From Loktanella sp. Alg231-35 (GTDB lineage Bacteria; Pseudomonadota; Alphaproteobacteria; Rhodobacterales; Rhodobacteraceae): a stretch of DNA of 64,000 nt. Where the stretch lies: contig NZ_FREV01000001.1 of assembly GCF_900143545.1 (NCBI RefSeq), forward strand, positions 496,001 through 560,000, written 5' to 3'. Positions 1 through 8,547 of this stretch are shown here, piece after piece; position 1 is the stretch's first letter; every line of letters starts with the position of its first letter. The notes beneath the pieces are model-generated. The model saw only the letters and a program-made list of their open reading frames with translations. It made no database searches and was not told the origin of the DNA. The translations under genes and the position numbers were made by a program.

Positions 1-191
1 CGTCGTATATCGCACCGTTTGAATATCTTGCCCTGCCAATGTCAGTTGTCTTTGGGATGCTGGTTTTTGACGAATATCCCGGCGGATGGGACTATCTGGG
101 GATGGCGCTGATCTTAGGGGCGGGCCTGTTCACAATCTGGCGCGAGGCGCAGACCAAGCCTGATGCTTTACAGCGCCCCTTGCAGCGTTAA
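1..191 (+). CDS. C-terminal fragment of an EamA/DMT-family permease
   Basis: The frame is open from base 3 and stops with TAA at 189-191, so only the last 62 residues are present. They contain two hydrophobic segments separated by a short acidic turn (FDEYPGGWDYLG), the usual ending of EamA-domain drug/metabolite exporters: an APxEY start, a GxxxxxE turn and a final helix running to a basic tail (TIWREAQTK). Such proteins sit in the inner membrane with ten helices; the substrate cannot be read from this fragment. The HAD gene starts 28 bp downstream on the same strand, so it may be the second gene of the transcript. Confidence 0.75.
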   Translation, partial: SYIAPFEYLALPMSVVFGMLVFDEYPGGWDYLGMALILGAGLFTIWREAQTKPDALQRPLQR

Positions 192-219
192 TCTGAGCGA
201 AGGCAAAACGAGGGCAGTA

Positions 220-843
220 ATGATACAGGTGCAAGCGGTGGTCTTCGATATCGGCAACGTGCTGATCGAATGGCAGCCGGAACGGTTCTATGACAGCGTG
301 ATTGGTGAGACGCGCAGGCGGGCGATGTTTGCCGCGATTGATCTGCATGGCATCAATGACGTGGTCGACCGGGGCGGAAACTTTCGGGACACGATCTATG
401 CCGCCGCCGAGGCCAACCCCGACTGGCGTGATGAGGTGACCATGTGGCACGACCGCTGGATTGAAATGGCGGCCCCGCCGATTGATCATTCCGTGCGTTT
501 GCTGCGGGCCTTGCGTGCCGCGAAGGTTCCGGTTTTCGCGCTAACGAACTTCGGCATTCAGACCTTTGAAGTTGCCGAACCGGTCTACCCGTTTCTGGCT
601 GAATTCGACCGCCGCTACATTTCAGGCCATATGGGCGTCATTAAACCAGAGTTGCCAATCTACGAGATGGTCGAAGCCGATTGCGGCGTGCCGCCCGCTG
701 GTTTGCTTTTCGCTGATGATCGCATCGACAATATTGATGTCGCAGCTGCGCGTGGTTGGCAGACCCATTTGTTTGACGGACCGCAAGGTTGGGCGGATCG
801 TTTGGTGGCCGAAGGTTTGCTGACAAAGGAGGCCGCGCAATGA
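220..843 (+). CDS. HAD-superfamily (subfamily IA) hydrolase
   Basis: A protein of 207 aa. The N-terminus carries the HAD nucleophile motif as FDIGNV (Asp10); the third position is Gly, as in many phosphatases of the YihX/epoxide-hydrolase-phosphatase branch. Motif II is ALTNFG, motif III the Lys in IKPELPIYE, and motif IV the acidic pair in FADDRIDN, so all catalytic elements are present. It is probably a cytoplasmic phosphatase of a small phosphorylated metabolite; the substrate is unknown. I chose the ATG at 220, where homology begins; an in-frame ATG at 163 would add 19 residues overlapping the upstream gene. The stop overlaps the next start by 4 bp (ATGA). Confidence 0.85.
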   Translation: MIQVQAVVFDIGNVLIEWQPERFYDSVIGETRRRAMFAAIDLHGINDVVDRGGNFRDTIYAAAEANPDWRDEVTMWHDRWIEMAAPPIDHSVRLLRALRAAKVPVFALTNFGIQTFEVAEPVYPFLAEFDRRYISGHMGVIKPELPIYEMVEADCGVPPAGLLFADDRIDNIDVAAARGWQTHLFDGPQGWADRLVAEGLLTKEAAQ

Positions 844-1754
844 TCGAGATTATTCCCTTTGCCGAAGGCCAGAAAAACCTTGATTGGCTGGCGCTGATTG
901 ATGCCTTGGCCGCGGGCCACAACGGCCCAAAGGCCGAGGTGGCCGATGTGTTCCTTTACGAGGGCGACAACACCTTGCTTAACCGGTCTGCATGGATTGC
1001 GGGGCTGGGGGTGGCTGTCAAATGCGCTACGATATTTCCGGGCAACAAGGCGCTAGGAAAGCCGGCGATTGCGGGCGCGGTAAATCTCTTTTCTGGTAAG
1101 GACGGGGCGCTAGAGGCGATCCTTGATTTTGCTTTGGTCACGAAGTGGAAAACGGCAGGTGACAGCCTATTGGCGGCGCGGCGGTTGGCGCGCCCGGACA
1201 GCAAGAATATCCTGATTGTTGGGGCGGGCACGGTCGGGCATTCCTTGCGCGAGGCGTATGGTGCCGCGTTTCCTGACGCGCAGTTCACCGTGTGGAACCG
1301 CTCGGCTGCGGGTGCGGCAGAATTGCAGGCAGCCTTCCCGGATATGGCCATCGCAGAAGATCTGGAAACGGCAGTCAAGCGTGCTGATGTGATTACATCG
1401 GCCACGATGACCACAGAACCGATTATCAAAGGTGATTGGCTGCAACCGGGCCAGCATATCGACCTGATCGGCGCTTACCGCCCCGACATGCGCGAGGTTG
1501 ACGACGCAGCGCTACAGCGTGCGCGTGTTTTTGTCGACAGCAAGGAAACGACCGTAGGCCATATCGGCGAATTGAAGATCCCCATCGCCGCCGGAGCCTT
1601 TGATCCGGGCGACATTGTGGCGGATTACTATGATCTTGCCGCATTTTCTCGCCATACAACTGACGAAATTACGCTTTTTAAGAACGGCGGTGGCGCCCAT
1701 CTTGATCTAATGACCTGCCGCTACATTCTGGAGGCCTGGCAGCGTTCAGACTAA
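840..1754 (+). CDS. Ornithine cyclodeaminase / mu-crystallin family protein
   Basis: A protein of 304 aa. A central Rossmann motif (ILIVGAGTVGHSL) and the segment SATMTTEPIIKGDWLQPGQH are the usual signature of the ornithine cyclodeaminase/mu-crystallin fold, followed by IGAYRPDMREVDD, where family members carry G(S/A)xxPxxxE(L/V)D. Members are NAD(P)-dependent enzymes acting on imino or amino acids (ornithine to proline, alanine dehydrogenase, ketimine reductase); the substrate here is open. The start at 840 overlaps the HAD stop by 4 bp, so the two are probably co-translated. A possible in-frame GTG/TTG start near 789 inside the HAD gene is not needed. Confidence 0.82.
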   Translation: MIEIIPFAEGQKNLDWLALIDALAAGHNGPKAEVADVFLYEGDNTLLNRSAWIAGLGVAVKCATIFPGNKALGKPAIAGAVNLFSGKDGALEAILDFALVTKWKTAGDSLLAARRLARPDSKNILIVGAGTVGHSLREAYGAAFPDAQFTVWNRSAAGAAELQAAFPDMAIAEDLETAVKRADVITSATMTTEPIIKGDWLQPGQHIDLIGAYRPDMREVDDAALQRARVFVDSKETTVGHIGELKIPIAAGAFDPGDIVADYYDLAAFSRHTTDEITLFKNGGGAHLDLMTCRYILEAWQRSD

Positions 1755-1793
1755 AGGCAAAAAGACTTCAGTGAGCGGGAGGCGCGGATTGTG

Positions 1794-2717
1794 ATGTGGT
1801 GGTGGTCAGCGGTGACATTGGCGGTCCTGGCCTTGGCGGTTTGGCCGTTTCGCGCAGAGCGGCAAAAACCCGACGTTACCGTCGAACACCGGTTTCGTGC
1901 GGAGGGTGAATTTGCACACCTGTCCCAAGGTATCACGTTTTATCGCTGGTTCGGCCCGGCCCGTGGCCCCGTGGCCGTTGTTGTGCATGGTCTGAACGCC
2001 CCGTCTGAAGGTATGCACGCGCTTGCCGAAAGTTTGGGAGAGTTGGGTTATCGCGTGCTGGTCTACGACCTATATGGGCGTGGTCTGTCGGATGCGCCCA
2101 AAGGATTGCAGGACCGCGCTTTTTTTCTGCGCCAGTTGACCGATCTATGTCACGTGCATGACCTGCGCGAGGATATCACCATTGTGGGGTATTCTATGGG
2201 CGGCTCGATCGCGACGGCATTTGCTATCGCCAATCCCTACATCATCAAGCGTGTGATCCTGCTGGCCAGTGCAGGTGTCCGCACAAGGGAAAGCCGGTTC
2301 TCGGGTTTTTGCCGCCGCGTGCCGTTTCTGGGCGACTGGCTGCATTTGCTGTTTGGCGCGGCGCGAATTGGACGACGCATCCCCCAAGACGGGGTCACCC
2401 GCGAGATGGATCGCATTCACCGCGCCCAACGCAAGCAGTTGGCGCGGCGCGGCTTTCTGCCCGCGCTGTTGTCGTCCCGCCGCGGCATGCTGAGCGAGAC
2501 GCAAGAGCAGGAACACCGCCAGTTGGGCCGAAAGGCGATCCCCGTCATTGCGATCTGGGCGCAAAATGATAGCGTCATTCCCTTGCGCGCCATTGGTCTG
2601 CTGGCCGAGTGGAACCGCAAGGCCCGGCAAGAGATGATCGAGGATGCCGACCACGATCTGCCCTATACTCATAGCAAGGAGTTGACCGAGGCGCTGCGCG
2701 AGACATTGCGCGACTGA
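1794..2717 (+). CDS. Membrane-anchored alpha/beta hydrolase
   Basis: About 307 aa. One N-terminal hydrophobic helix (MWWWSAVTLAVLALAVWPF) precedes an alpha/beta-hydrolase core: oxyanion segment VVVHGLNAP, nucleophile elbow GYSMGGS with Ser near residue 135, acid Asp in WAQNDSVIP and base His in DADHDLPYT. The triad is therefore complete. It is likely a lipase- or esterase-like enzyme attached to the inner membrane; the substrate is unknown. GTG at 1791 and ATG at 1794 are both possible starts; GGGAGG about 10 bases upstream serves either. It lies 39 bp after the cyclodeaminase-like gene and 16 bp before zapE. Confidence 0.82.
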   Translation: MWWWSAVTLAVLALAVWPFRAERQKPDVTVEHRFRAEGEFAHLSQGITFYRWFGPARGPVAVVVHGLNAPSEGMHALAESLGELGYRVLVYDLYGRGLSDAPKGLQDRAFFLRQLTDLCHVHDLREDITIVGYSMGGSIATAFAIANPYIIKRVILLASAGVRTRESRFSGFCRRVPFLGDWLHLLFGAARIGRRIPQDGVTREMDRIHRAQRKQLARRGFLPALLSSRRGMLSETQEQEHRQLGRKAIPVIAIWAQNDSVIPLRAIGLLAEWNRKARQEMIEDADHDLPYTHSKELTEALRETLRD

Positions 2718-2733
2718 CCTTTCGTCTGGACCC

Positions 2734-3810
2734 ATGCCGCGCTATCCAGCTTTCATGACAGTGCAAGACGCTTATCAATTGGCCGTAGACGCCGGAACCC
2801 TGCGCGAAGATGACGCCCAGCTTGCAGTCTTGCCAGAGCTGGAGCGGATCCGCGCCGCGATGGACATGCCCGTTGCGAAACGTGGCCTTTTTCGCAAAGC
2901 CCCGCCGCCCGAACCTGGCCTATATATGTGGGGTGGTGTCGGGCGCGGAAAATCCATGTTGATGGATCTGCTTTACGAACAGGTTGATGCCCCCAAGCAA
3001 CGCAGCCATTTTCACGCGTTCATGCAATGGGTCCATGCCGAAATGACACAAGCGCGAAAGTCCGGAGTTGATGACGCACTTGCCCCGGTTGCCGCCAAAT
3101 TGACCGACACGGTGCGTTTTTTGGCTTTTGACGAAATGCAGATCACCGACATCACCGATGCGATGATTGTGGGTCGTCTGTTTGAGGCGTTGATTGCAGG
3201 CGGCGTCACGGTCGTGACCACGTCCAACCGCCCACCCAGTGATCTTTATAAAGACGGTCTTAACCGTCAGCTTTTCACCCCGTTCATTGCGCAGCTGGAA
3301 GAGCGGATGGTGGTGCATGAGTTGATCAGCCCCACGGATTATCGTCAGGATCGCCTTGCCGGCACGCCCAGTTATTTTACTCCCAATGATTCCGATGCGC
3401 GTCAGGCGATCAGCGAGATTTGGCAAAAGCTGAGCAATGACATGTCAGAGCCTCTGGTGCTGCACGTCAAAGGCCGCGAGGTCGAGCTGCCTGACTTTCA
3501 CAACGGGGTGGCCCGCGCAAAGTTCTTTGATCTGTGTGGCAAGCCTTTGGGGGCAGCGGATTATCTCGCCTTGGCCGATGCTGTCCGTGTCCTGATCCTT
3601 GAGGATATACCGGCCTTGTCGCGCCATAACTTCAATGAGGCCAAACGCTTTGTCACGCTGATAGATGCGCTTTACGAGGCTAAGGTGCAGTTGATCGCAA
3701 CAGCGGCGGCCACACCAGAGATGCTTTATGTTGAGGGCACAGGCACGTTTGAGTTCGAACGAACAGCCAGCCGTCTGCGCGAAATGCAATCGGCGGATTG
3801 GGGTGTTTAA
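2734..3810 (+). CDS. zapE: Cell division protein ZapE (AFG1-like ATPase)
   Basis: A protein of 358 aa, the usual length for ZapE. Walker A is GGVGRGKS (residues 67-74), Walker B is FLAFDE (129-134), and the region TTSNRPPSDLYKDGLNR is the sensor segment typical of ZapE/AFG1. In E. coli ZapE is an ATPase that associates with the constricting Z-ring; the eukaryotic AFG1/LACE1 relatives act in mitochondria. The start at 2734 is preceded by a weak purine stretch; a second in-frame ATG at 2755 is possible. It ends in TAA at 3808-3810, interlocked with the stop of the convergent PII-like gene. Confidence 0.92.
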   Translation: MPRYPAFMTVQDAYQLAVDAGTLREDDAQLAVLPELERIRAAMDMPVAKRGLFRKAPPPEPGLYMWGGVGRGKSMLMDLLYEQVDAPKQRSHFHAFMQWVHAEMTQARKSGVDDALAPVAAKLTDTVRFLAFDEMQITDITDAMIVGRLFEALIAGGVTVVTTSNRPPSDLYKDGLNRQLFTPFIAQLEERMVVHELISPTDYRQDRLAGTPSYFTPNDSDARQAISEIWQKLSNDMSEPLVLHVKGREVELPDFHNGVARAKFFDLCGKPLGAADYLALADAVRVLILEDIPALSRHNFNEAKRFVTLIDALYEAKVQLIATAAATPEMLYVEGTGTFEFERTASRLREMQSADWGV

Positions 3811-4115
3811 AACCGCTCCGCCCGCAACACTTGCGCGTCGGTGATACTGACCACGCCGATGTGTTTTTCGACCACGGTAAATGCAGCCTCAAGCAATGCG
3901 TCCAGACGCTCTGGTTTGATCAGGCAAACCACAGTCACCATGCCTGCGCGACCTACTTGGCCTTCGCGCGTCCATTTGCCAGATCGTCCTGACCCGCCAC
4001 GCACCGGCAGCACGGTATAGCCTGTCACCCCCGCGTCCGTCATGGCGTCGGTCAACCGCCGTTCCAGCGGGGCTTCGATCACAATCTCGACCCGTTTTGC
4101 GATATGTGTTTCCAT
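3807..4115 (-). CDS. sbtB: PII-like protein of the SbtB type
   Basis: A protein of 102 aa. The pattern KRVEIVIEA, AGVTGYTVLPVRGGSG and the C-terminal VLRAERF matches SbtB-type PII-like proteins (GYTV before the T-loop, VLRxxxF at the end). The cyanobacterial C-terminal redox loop (CGPxGC) is absent. Cyanobacterial SbtB binds cAMP and adenine nucleotides and regulates the bicarbonate transporter SbtA; a similar role is inferred because its ATG lies 2 bp after the transporter stop. ATG at 4115 was chosen because family homology starts there and it follows the transporter stop directly; the frame stays open upstream, but that part is antisense-like with no homology. Confidence 0.85.
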   Translation of the reverse strand: METHIAKRVEIVIEAPLERRLTDAMTDAGVTGYTVLPVRGGSGRSGKWTREGQVGRAGMVTVVCLIKPERLDALLEAAFTVVEKHIGVVSITDAQVLRAERF

Positions 4116-4117
4116 TG

Positions 4118-5095
4118 TCAGCCTCCGGCAATCATTTGCGCAGCCGCCAGATATAGCGGAATACCCAGCGTCAGGTTGAAGGGGAAGGTCACACCCAAGG
4201 ACAGCGTCAGATAGACGGATGGGTTCGCCTCCGGCAGGGCCACGCGCATGGCCGCTGGCACAGCGATATAGCTTGCCGATGCGCTTAGTACCATCATCAG
4301 GACGACCCCGCCCAGCGAGAGCCCCACCATCATCCCAGCGCCAAGACCGATAGTCGCCCCGACAATCGGCATCAGGATGGCAAAGCCAACGGCCCCCAGT
4401 CCCAGAACGCCGCGCGACTGGCGTAACCCGCGCCCTGCAATCAGACCCATGTCTAGCAGGAAGAGGCACAGCACCCCTTTGAAAGGTGAGACGATGAAGG
4501 AACTGATTTCCGCCAGGCCATCCTCGCCCGTAATCGCGCCGATGAAAAACGATCCGACCAAAAGCACGATAGAGCCGTTCAGCAGCAGTTCGCGCATTAA
4601 TCCGGGTTCCATCTTGCCGCCAGAACCGCTGCGCGCCACCAGCCAAAGGGCCGACAGAATGGCCGGGGCCTCCATCACGGCGGCGACGGCGACCATATAG
4701 CCTTCGGCGTCAATCATCTGCCCTTCAAGCACGGATGTTGCCGCCACGAAGGTGACGATACTGATTGAACCATAATGTGCGGCGACGGCGGCGGCATCGA
4801 CATTGGACAGGCCGGTGAGTACGCGCAGCAGTGCAAAGGCGATCAAAGGCAAACCAAAGGACAGCACCAACCCAGCAACCAGCGACAGGATCAGTGTCTG
4901 GTCGACGCCATGGGCGCTGACCGCGACGCCGCCTTTGAAACCGATGGCAAATAGCAGGTAGATCGACATGCCTTTGGCCACGGCCTCGGGGATAGTCAGA
5001 TCGGACCGGGCAAGTGCGGCCGCCAACCCCAAGGCAAAGCTGAGGATGATGGGCGAGATCAGATTCTGACCCGCCAGTGAAAGGATGTCCTGCAT
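4118..5095 (-). CDS. sbtA: Sodium-dependent bicarbonate permease SbtA
   Basis: A protein of 325 aa, almost wholly hydrophobic, with about ten membrane segments. Recognisable family features are the start (LSLAGQNLISPIILSFALG), the conserved AAHYGSISIVTF segment and the pairing with a PII-like gene. SbtA proteins import bicarbonate with sodium across the inner membrane. The gene sits between a carbonic anhydrase (8 bp upstream) and SbtB (2 bp downstream) on one strand, a three-gene unit that would import bicarbonate and interconvert it with CO2. Substrate is inferred from family and neighbours. Confidence 0.88.
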   Translation of the reverse strand: MQDILSLAGQNLISPIILSFALGLAAALARSDLTIPEAVAKGMSIYLLFAIGFKGGVAVSAHGVDQTLILSLVAGLVLSFGLPLIAFALLRVLTGLSNVDAAAVAAHYGSISIVTFVAATSVLEGQMIDAEGYMVAVAAVMEAPAILSALWLVARSGSGGKMEPGLMRELLLNGSIVLLVGSFFIGAITGEDGLAEISSFIVSPFKGVLCLFLLDMGLIAGRGLRQSRGVLGLGAVGFAILMPIVGATIGLGAGMMVGLSLGGVVLMMVLSASASYIAVPAAMRVALPEANPSVYLTLSLGVTFPFNLTLGIPLYLAAAQMIAGG

Positions 5096-5103
5096 CTGAG
5101 CCC

Positions 5104-5751
5104 TTAGATCGGTTTAAAGGCGGCTGTCTTGGGGTCGTAGGCTTCGATAATGCCTTCGCCGATGTCGTTCCACAAACCGTGAAGCGATAGGCGTTCGCTT
5201 TCGACAGCGGTTTTCACAAAGGGAAAGCTCATCAGGTTTTCAAGCGAGATCACGACAGAGGCCTTTTCGAGAACCCTTTTGCGGGTTTCGTCATCGCCCT
5301 CTGGCAGGTCGGCGTAGCCGGGGCGTAGGATTTCCATCCAGCGCCCAACAAAACTACTGGAGTCCTCCAACTCGGGGGCGTTGCCCGCGCACATGTTGTA
5401 GCACCCTTCGACCCCGCCACAGCCCGAATGCCCCACCACGATCAGATGCGCGACCTTGAGGCCGGTAACCGCATATTCTACGGCGGCAGACGTACCATGG
5501 TGTTGCCCGTCGGGATCAAAGGGCGGCACCAGATTGGCGATATTGCGGTGGATAAAGAACTCGCCCGCGTCCGCTTCAAAGATCGAAGTGACGTTCACCC
5601 GGCTGTCGCAACACGAGATCACCATAGAGCGCGGGTGCTGTCCGTCCTCGGCCAGGCGGCGGTACCAACCACGGTTATCTTTATAGGACGTGGCCTTCCA
5701 CCCGTGGTAGCGGTTGATCAGATAAGCGGGCAGCGGGCAGGCATATTTCAT
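5104..5751 (-). CDS. Beta-class carbonic anhydrase
   Basis: A protein of 215 aa. The zinc ligands are readable: Cys47 of the CCDSR motif, His108 and Cys111 in VGHSGCGG; Asp49 and Arg51 form the catalytic dyad of beta-class enzymes. It has no signal peptide and is cytoplasmic. It interconverts CO2 and bicarbonate and is first in an operon with sbtA and sbtB, so it probably equilibrates imported bicarbonate for carboxylases. The promoter must lie in the 112 bp shared with the divergent gene at 5864; I could not recognise an operator there. Confidence 0.95.
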   Translation of the reverse strand: MKYACPLPAYLINRYHGWKATSYKDNRGWYRRLAEDGQHPRSMVISCCDSRVNVTSIFEADAGEFFIHRNIANLVPPFDPDGQHHGTSAAVEYAVTGLKVAHLIVVGHSGCGGVEGCYNMCAGNAPELEDSSSFVGRWMEILRPGYADLPEGDDETRKRVLEKASVVISLENLMSFPFVKTAVESERLSLHGLWNDIGEGIIEAYDPKTAAFKPI

Positions 5752-5863
5752 AGCTCAGACTTTCGTGTGTTTGCCACTGAATACGTCGCATTTTCCTGAA
5801 TTTCGAGAGATAATTTGCCTCTGTCTCAACCTTCTGAGAACCATATCGCGTTAATACAGCCCA

Positions 5864-6292
5864 ATGAAGCATGTAGAGTACCCTTTGAAGCCAGTGCCGT
5901 CTGAAACAGCGGATGTCATTGTCTTGCCGCGCCTGCGTTGCGCCAATATCGACCCTGATCCGCTGGCGCGACTTGTCGCCGAAGCGGACGCCGATGCCGA
6001 CTGGTTCAAGGCCGAAGATGTGATGTGCCGGATGCTTGAAGATGCCGCTGCACAGCTGGATCTTTTGCAGCGTCATCTGTCGCGCCGCGATTTTGCCGCG
6101 ATGGGCAGGCCGTCGCGCCGTATTGAAACGGTCGCGACCCATCTTGGTTTGACCGAAGTGGCCACCGCTGCGGGTCATGTAGGCCAATGCGCCAGCCAAA
6201 AGGGTGGCCCGGCACTTGATGCCACATTGGCACGGTTGGAACGCGGCTTTGATGTGGCCGTTTGCGAGGTTTGGAACTTTCGCGAGATGTGA
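5864..6292 (+). CDS. Uncharacterised helical protein
   Basis: 142 aa, no signal peptide or membrane helix. I do not recognise a family. The C-terminal 90 residues look like a four-helix bundle of histidine-phosphotransfer size (LDLLQRHLSRRDFAAMGRP, then RIETVATHLGL, then ALDATLARLERGFDV), but the phosphorylatable HxLKG motif is not there: the equivalent place reads RRIETVATHLG. A degenerate Hpt-like fold is therefore only a guess. It is divergent from the carbonic anhydrase operon and lies 63 bp before the leucyl aminopeptidase. Confidence 0.65.
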   Translation: MKHVEYPLKPVPSETADVIVLPRLRCANIDPDPLARLVAEADADADWFKAEDVMCRMLEDAAAQLDLLQRHLSRRDFAAMGRPSRRIETVATHLGLTEVATAAGHVGQCASQKGGPALDATLARLERGFDVAVCEVWNFREM

Positions 6293-6355
6293 GGCACTTG
6301 CAGGTTTCGGACGGCGGGTTAGGGTGTCTCAAATTCACCACCCAAAGGACGCACC

Positions 6356-7735
6356 ATGCCGCTTTCATTTGCTGACCCGACCGATGATGCCATCCCCCTT
6401 CACGTGGTCACCCCAGATGATCTGGATGCAGCGCTTGACGGGTTGTCCGCGCAATCGCGAGCTTGGTCAAAGGCGCAGGGGTTCAGCGCGGCATTGGGTG
6501 AGATCCTGATCCTACCTGAAGGTGACGGTGAGATTGCCGGCGTTCTGGTCGGTTATGGTACGCCCGCCCGCCGCGCCAGGGGTCGGTTCCACATCGGGGC
6601 CGTGGCGCGCCAACTGCCGCAGGGTGTCTATACAATTGTCAGCGGGTTGGATGATGCGGACCTCGACGAAGCTGCCCTTGCGTGGCTCCTGGCCGCCTAT
6701 CGCTATAATCGTTATCGCAAACCGCCAGAACCGATTGCACAACTCGTCGCCCCCAAGGGGGTTGATGCCAAACGCATATCGATTATCGCCAATGGCGAGG
6801 CGTTGACCCGCGAATTGATCAACACCCCCGCCTCGGACATGGGGCCGGCAGAGCTGGAAGAGGCGTCGCGCACGCTGGCCTCCAGCCATGAGGCCGAAAT
6901 CAATGTGATCACCGGCGATGATCTGGTCTCTTCCAATTTTCCGATGATCCACACTGTCGGCCGTGCCTCGGATCGCGCGCCACGATTGATTGATCTGCGC
7001 TGGGGCGATGCAGGCCCGCAACTGACACTGGTGGGCAAGGGCGTGTGCTTTGACACCGGTGGCCTGAACATCAAGCCCGGCGGATCAATGGGTCTGATGA
7101 AAAAGGATATGGGCGGTGCCGCCACCGTGCTTGGACTGGCCCATATGATCATGGCGCTTGAACTGCCCCTGCGTCTGCGCGTTCTGATCCCGGCCGTTGA
7201 AAACTCCATCGCAGGCAATGCTTTTCGCCCGCAGGATATCCTGACTTCGCGCAAGGGCCTGACGGTTGAGATCAACAACACCGATGCCGAAGGGCGGCTG
7301 GTGCTGGCCGATGCGCTCACCTTGTCGGATGAGGACGATCCTGATCTGGTGATCTCAATGGCGACGCTGACGGGGGCTGCACGTGTGGCCGTTGGCCCCG
7401 ATTTGTCGCCTTTCTACACTGACAATGACGCCCATGCCGCCGCCTTGGCGGCTGCGGGGCACGCTGTGGCTGACCCGCTGTGGCGGATGCCATTCCACGA
7501 CCCCTATGAAGAGATGATCGAACCGGGCATTGCCGATCTTGATAACGCCCCCAAAGGTGGCTTCGCGGGCAGCATCACTGCCGCATTGTTTCTGCGCCGC
7601 TTTGTAGAAAGCCCTTACGTGCATTTCGACATCTATGGCTGGCAGCCAAGCCCGGCCCCGTCTCGTCCTAAAGGGGGTGTCGGCATGGGGGCCCGTGCTG
7701 TTCTTGAGGCATTGCCAAGGATACTTGACCTGTGA
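6356..7735 (+). CDS. Leucyl aminopeptidase family protein (M17)
   Basis: A protein of 459 aa. The M17 signature NTDAEGRLVLADAL is at about residue 308, with the catalytic Arg, and the metal/catalytic Lys segment VGKGVCFDTGGLNIKP begins near 226. These show an intact two-metal cytosolic aminopeptidase that removes N-terminal residues from peptides. The N-terminal domain is shorter than in E. coli PepA, as in the shorter alphaproteobacterial members, so I do not assign pepA. The stop overlaps the GTG start of the NlpC/P60 gene (GTGA at 7732), suggesting joint translation of two peptide-cleaving enzymes. Confidence 0.92.
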   Translation: MPLSFADPTDDAIPLHVVTPDDLDAALDGLSAQSRAWSKAQGFSAALGEILILPEGDGEIAGVLVGYGTPARRARGRFHIGAVARQLPQGVYTIVSGLDDADLDEAALAWLLAAYRYNRYRKPPEPIAQLVAPKGVDAKRISIIANGEALTRELINTPASDMGPAELEEASRTLASSHEAEINVITGDDLVSSNFPMIHTVGRASDRAPRLIDLRWGDAGPQLTLVGKGVCFDTGGLNIKPGGSMGLMKKDMGGAATVLGLAHMIMALELPLRLRVLIPAVENSIAGNAFRPQDILTSRKGLTVEINNTDAEGRLVLADALTLSDEDDPDLVISMATLTGAARVAVGPDLSPFYTDNDAHAAALAAAGHAVADPLWRMPFHDPYEEMIEPGIADLDNAPKGGFAGSITAALFLRRFVESPYVHFDIYGWQPSPAPSRPKGGVGMGARAVLEALPRILDL

Positions 7736-8547
7736 GTGATCGCCGCCTGACACCGACCAATGGGCGCGTGGCGGCGATGCATCTGGCCGGGCAGGTAGAG
7801 GCTGATACTTTTACCGAAGGGTGGACGATGCAGATTGCCCAACCTGTTGTTGATCTTCTTGCCAGTCCAGACGGGCCACGTGACCGTCAACTTTTGTTGG
7901 GCGCAGAAGTGACCGTGTTCGAAGATCAGGGTGGCTGGGCCTTTGTGCAGGCAGCAGATGGATACGTCGGTTTTGTGGATGCCGCGCAGTTGGCCGATTG
8001 TGTGGCTGTGAACCACGTAGTGGGAACCTTGGCCACACATGCCTATGCGGCGGAGGATTTCAAATCAGCCGATCTGTTGCAATTGCCTTTCGGCGCAAGG
8101 GTCCGGGTGCTGGATGAACGTCGCAAGTTTTTTGAGACCAACGCGGGTTTCATTCCCAAAAAACACCTGCGCTCGCTTGATCACTCATTTGCGGACCCGG
8201 CGACTGTCGCACAGCTGCATTTTGGCGTGCCTTATCTTTGGGGTGGGAATTCGACCCGAGGCATTGACTGTTCTGGCTTGATCGCCGCCAGTTTGACCGC
8301 CTGCGGTCTGCCATGCCCTGCAGATAGCGACATGCAGCTTGATGGGCTGGGGCAGGCCGTGGATAGCCCCTATCAGCGAGGTGATCTGTTGTTTTGGCAG
8401 GGCCATGTGGGAATGATGGTGGATGCAGAAACGATGATCCATGCAAATGCCCACCATATGGCCACGGTGTATGAGCCGATCTCGCGTGCCATCACCCGGA
8501 TCGCCGCGCAGGGCGATGGGGATGTACTAGCGCACAAGCGCCTCTGA
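7732..8547 (+). CDS. NlpC/P60-family (C40) cysteine peptidase with SH3-like domains
   Basis: A protein of 271 aa beginning with GTG. An SH3b-like region (about residues 30-145, with GGWAFVQAADGYVGFV) precedes the catalytic NlpC/P60 domain, whose nucleophile is the Cys of GIDCSGL (near 179) and whose His is in GHVGMM (near 224), followed by HANAHH. Such enzymes cut gamma-D-glutamyl-diaminopimelate bonds in muropeptides. No signal peptide is visible, so it may act in the cytoplasm on recycled peptidoglycan peptides, which fits the coupled aminopeptidase. Its stop abuts the stop of the convergent DUF2794 gene. Confidence 0.9.
   Translation: MSDRRLTPTNGRVAAMHLAGQVEADTFTEGWTMQIAQPVVDLLASPDGPRDRQLLLGAEVTVFEDQGGWAFVQAADGYVGFVDAAQLADCVAVNHVVGTLATHAYAAEDFKSADLLQLPFGARVRVLDERRKFFETNAGFIPKKHLRSLDHSFADPATVAQLHFGVPYLWGGNSTRGIDCSGLIAASLTACGLPCPADSDMQLDGLGQAVDSPYQRGDLLFWQGHVGMMVDAETMIHANAHHMATVYEPISRAITRIAAQGDGDVLAHKRL

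Noticed and set aside
163..219. Upstream extension of the HAD hydrolase to an ATG at 163
   Set aside because: It would overlap the EamA gene by 29 bp and adds residues without similarity before the conserved FDIGNV strand.
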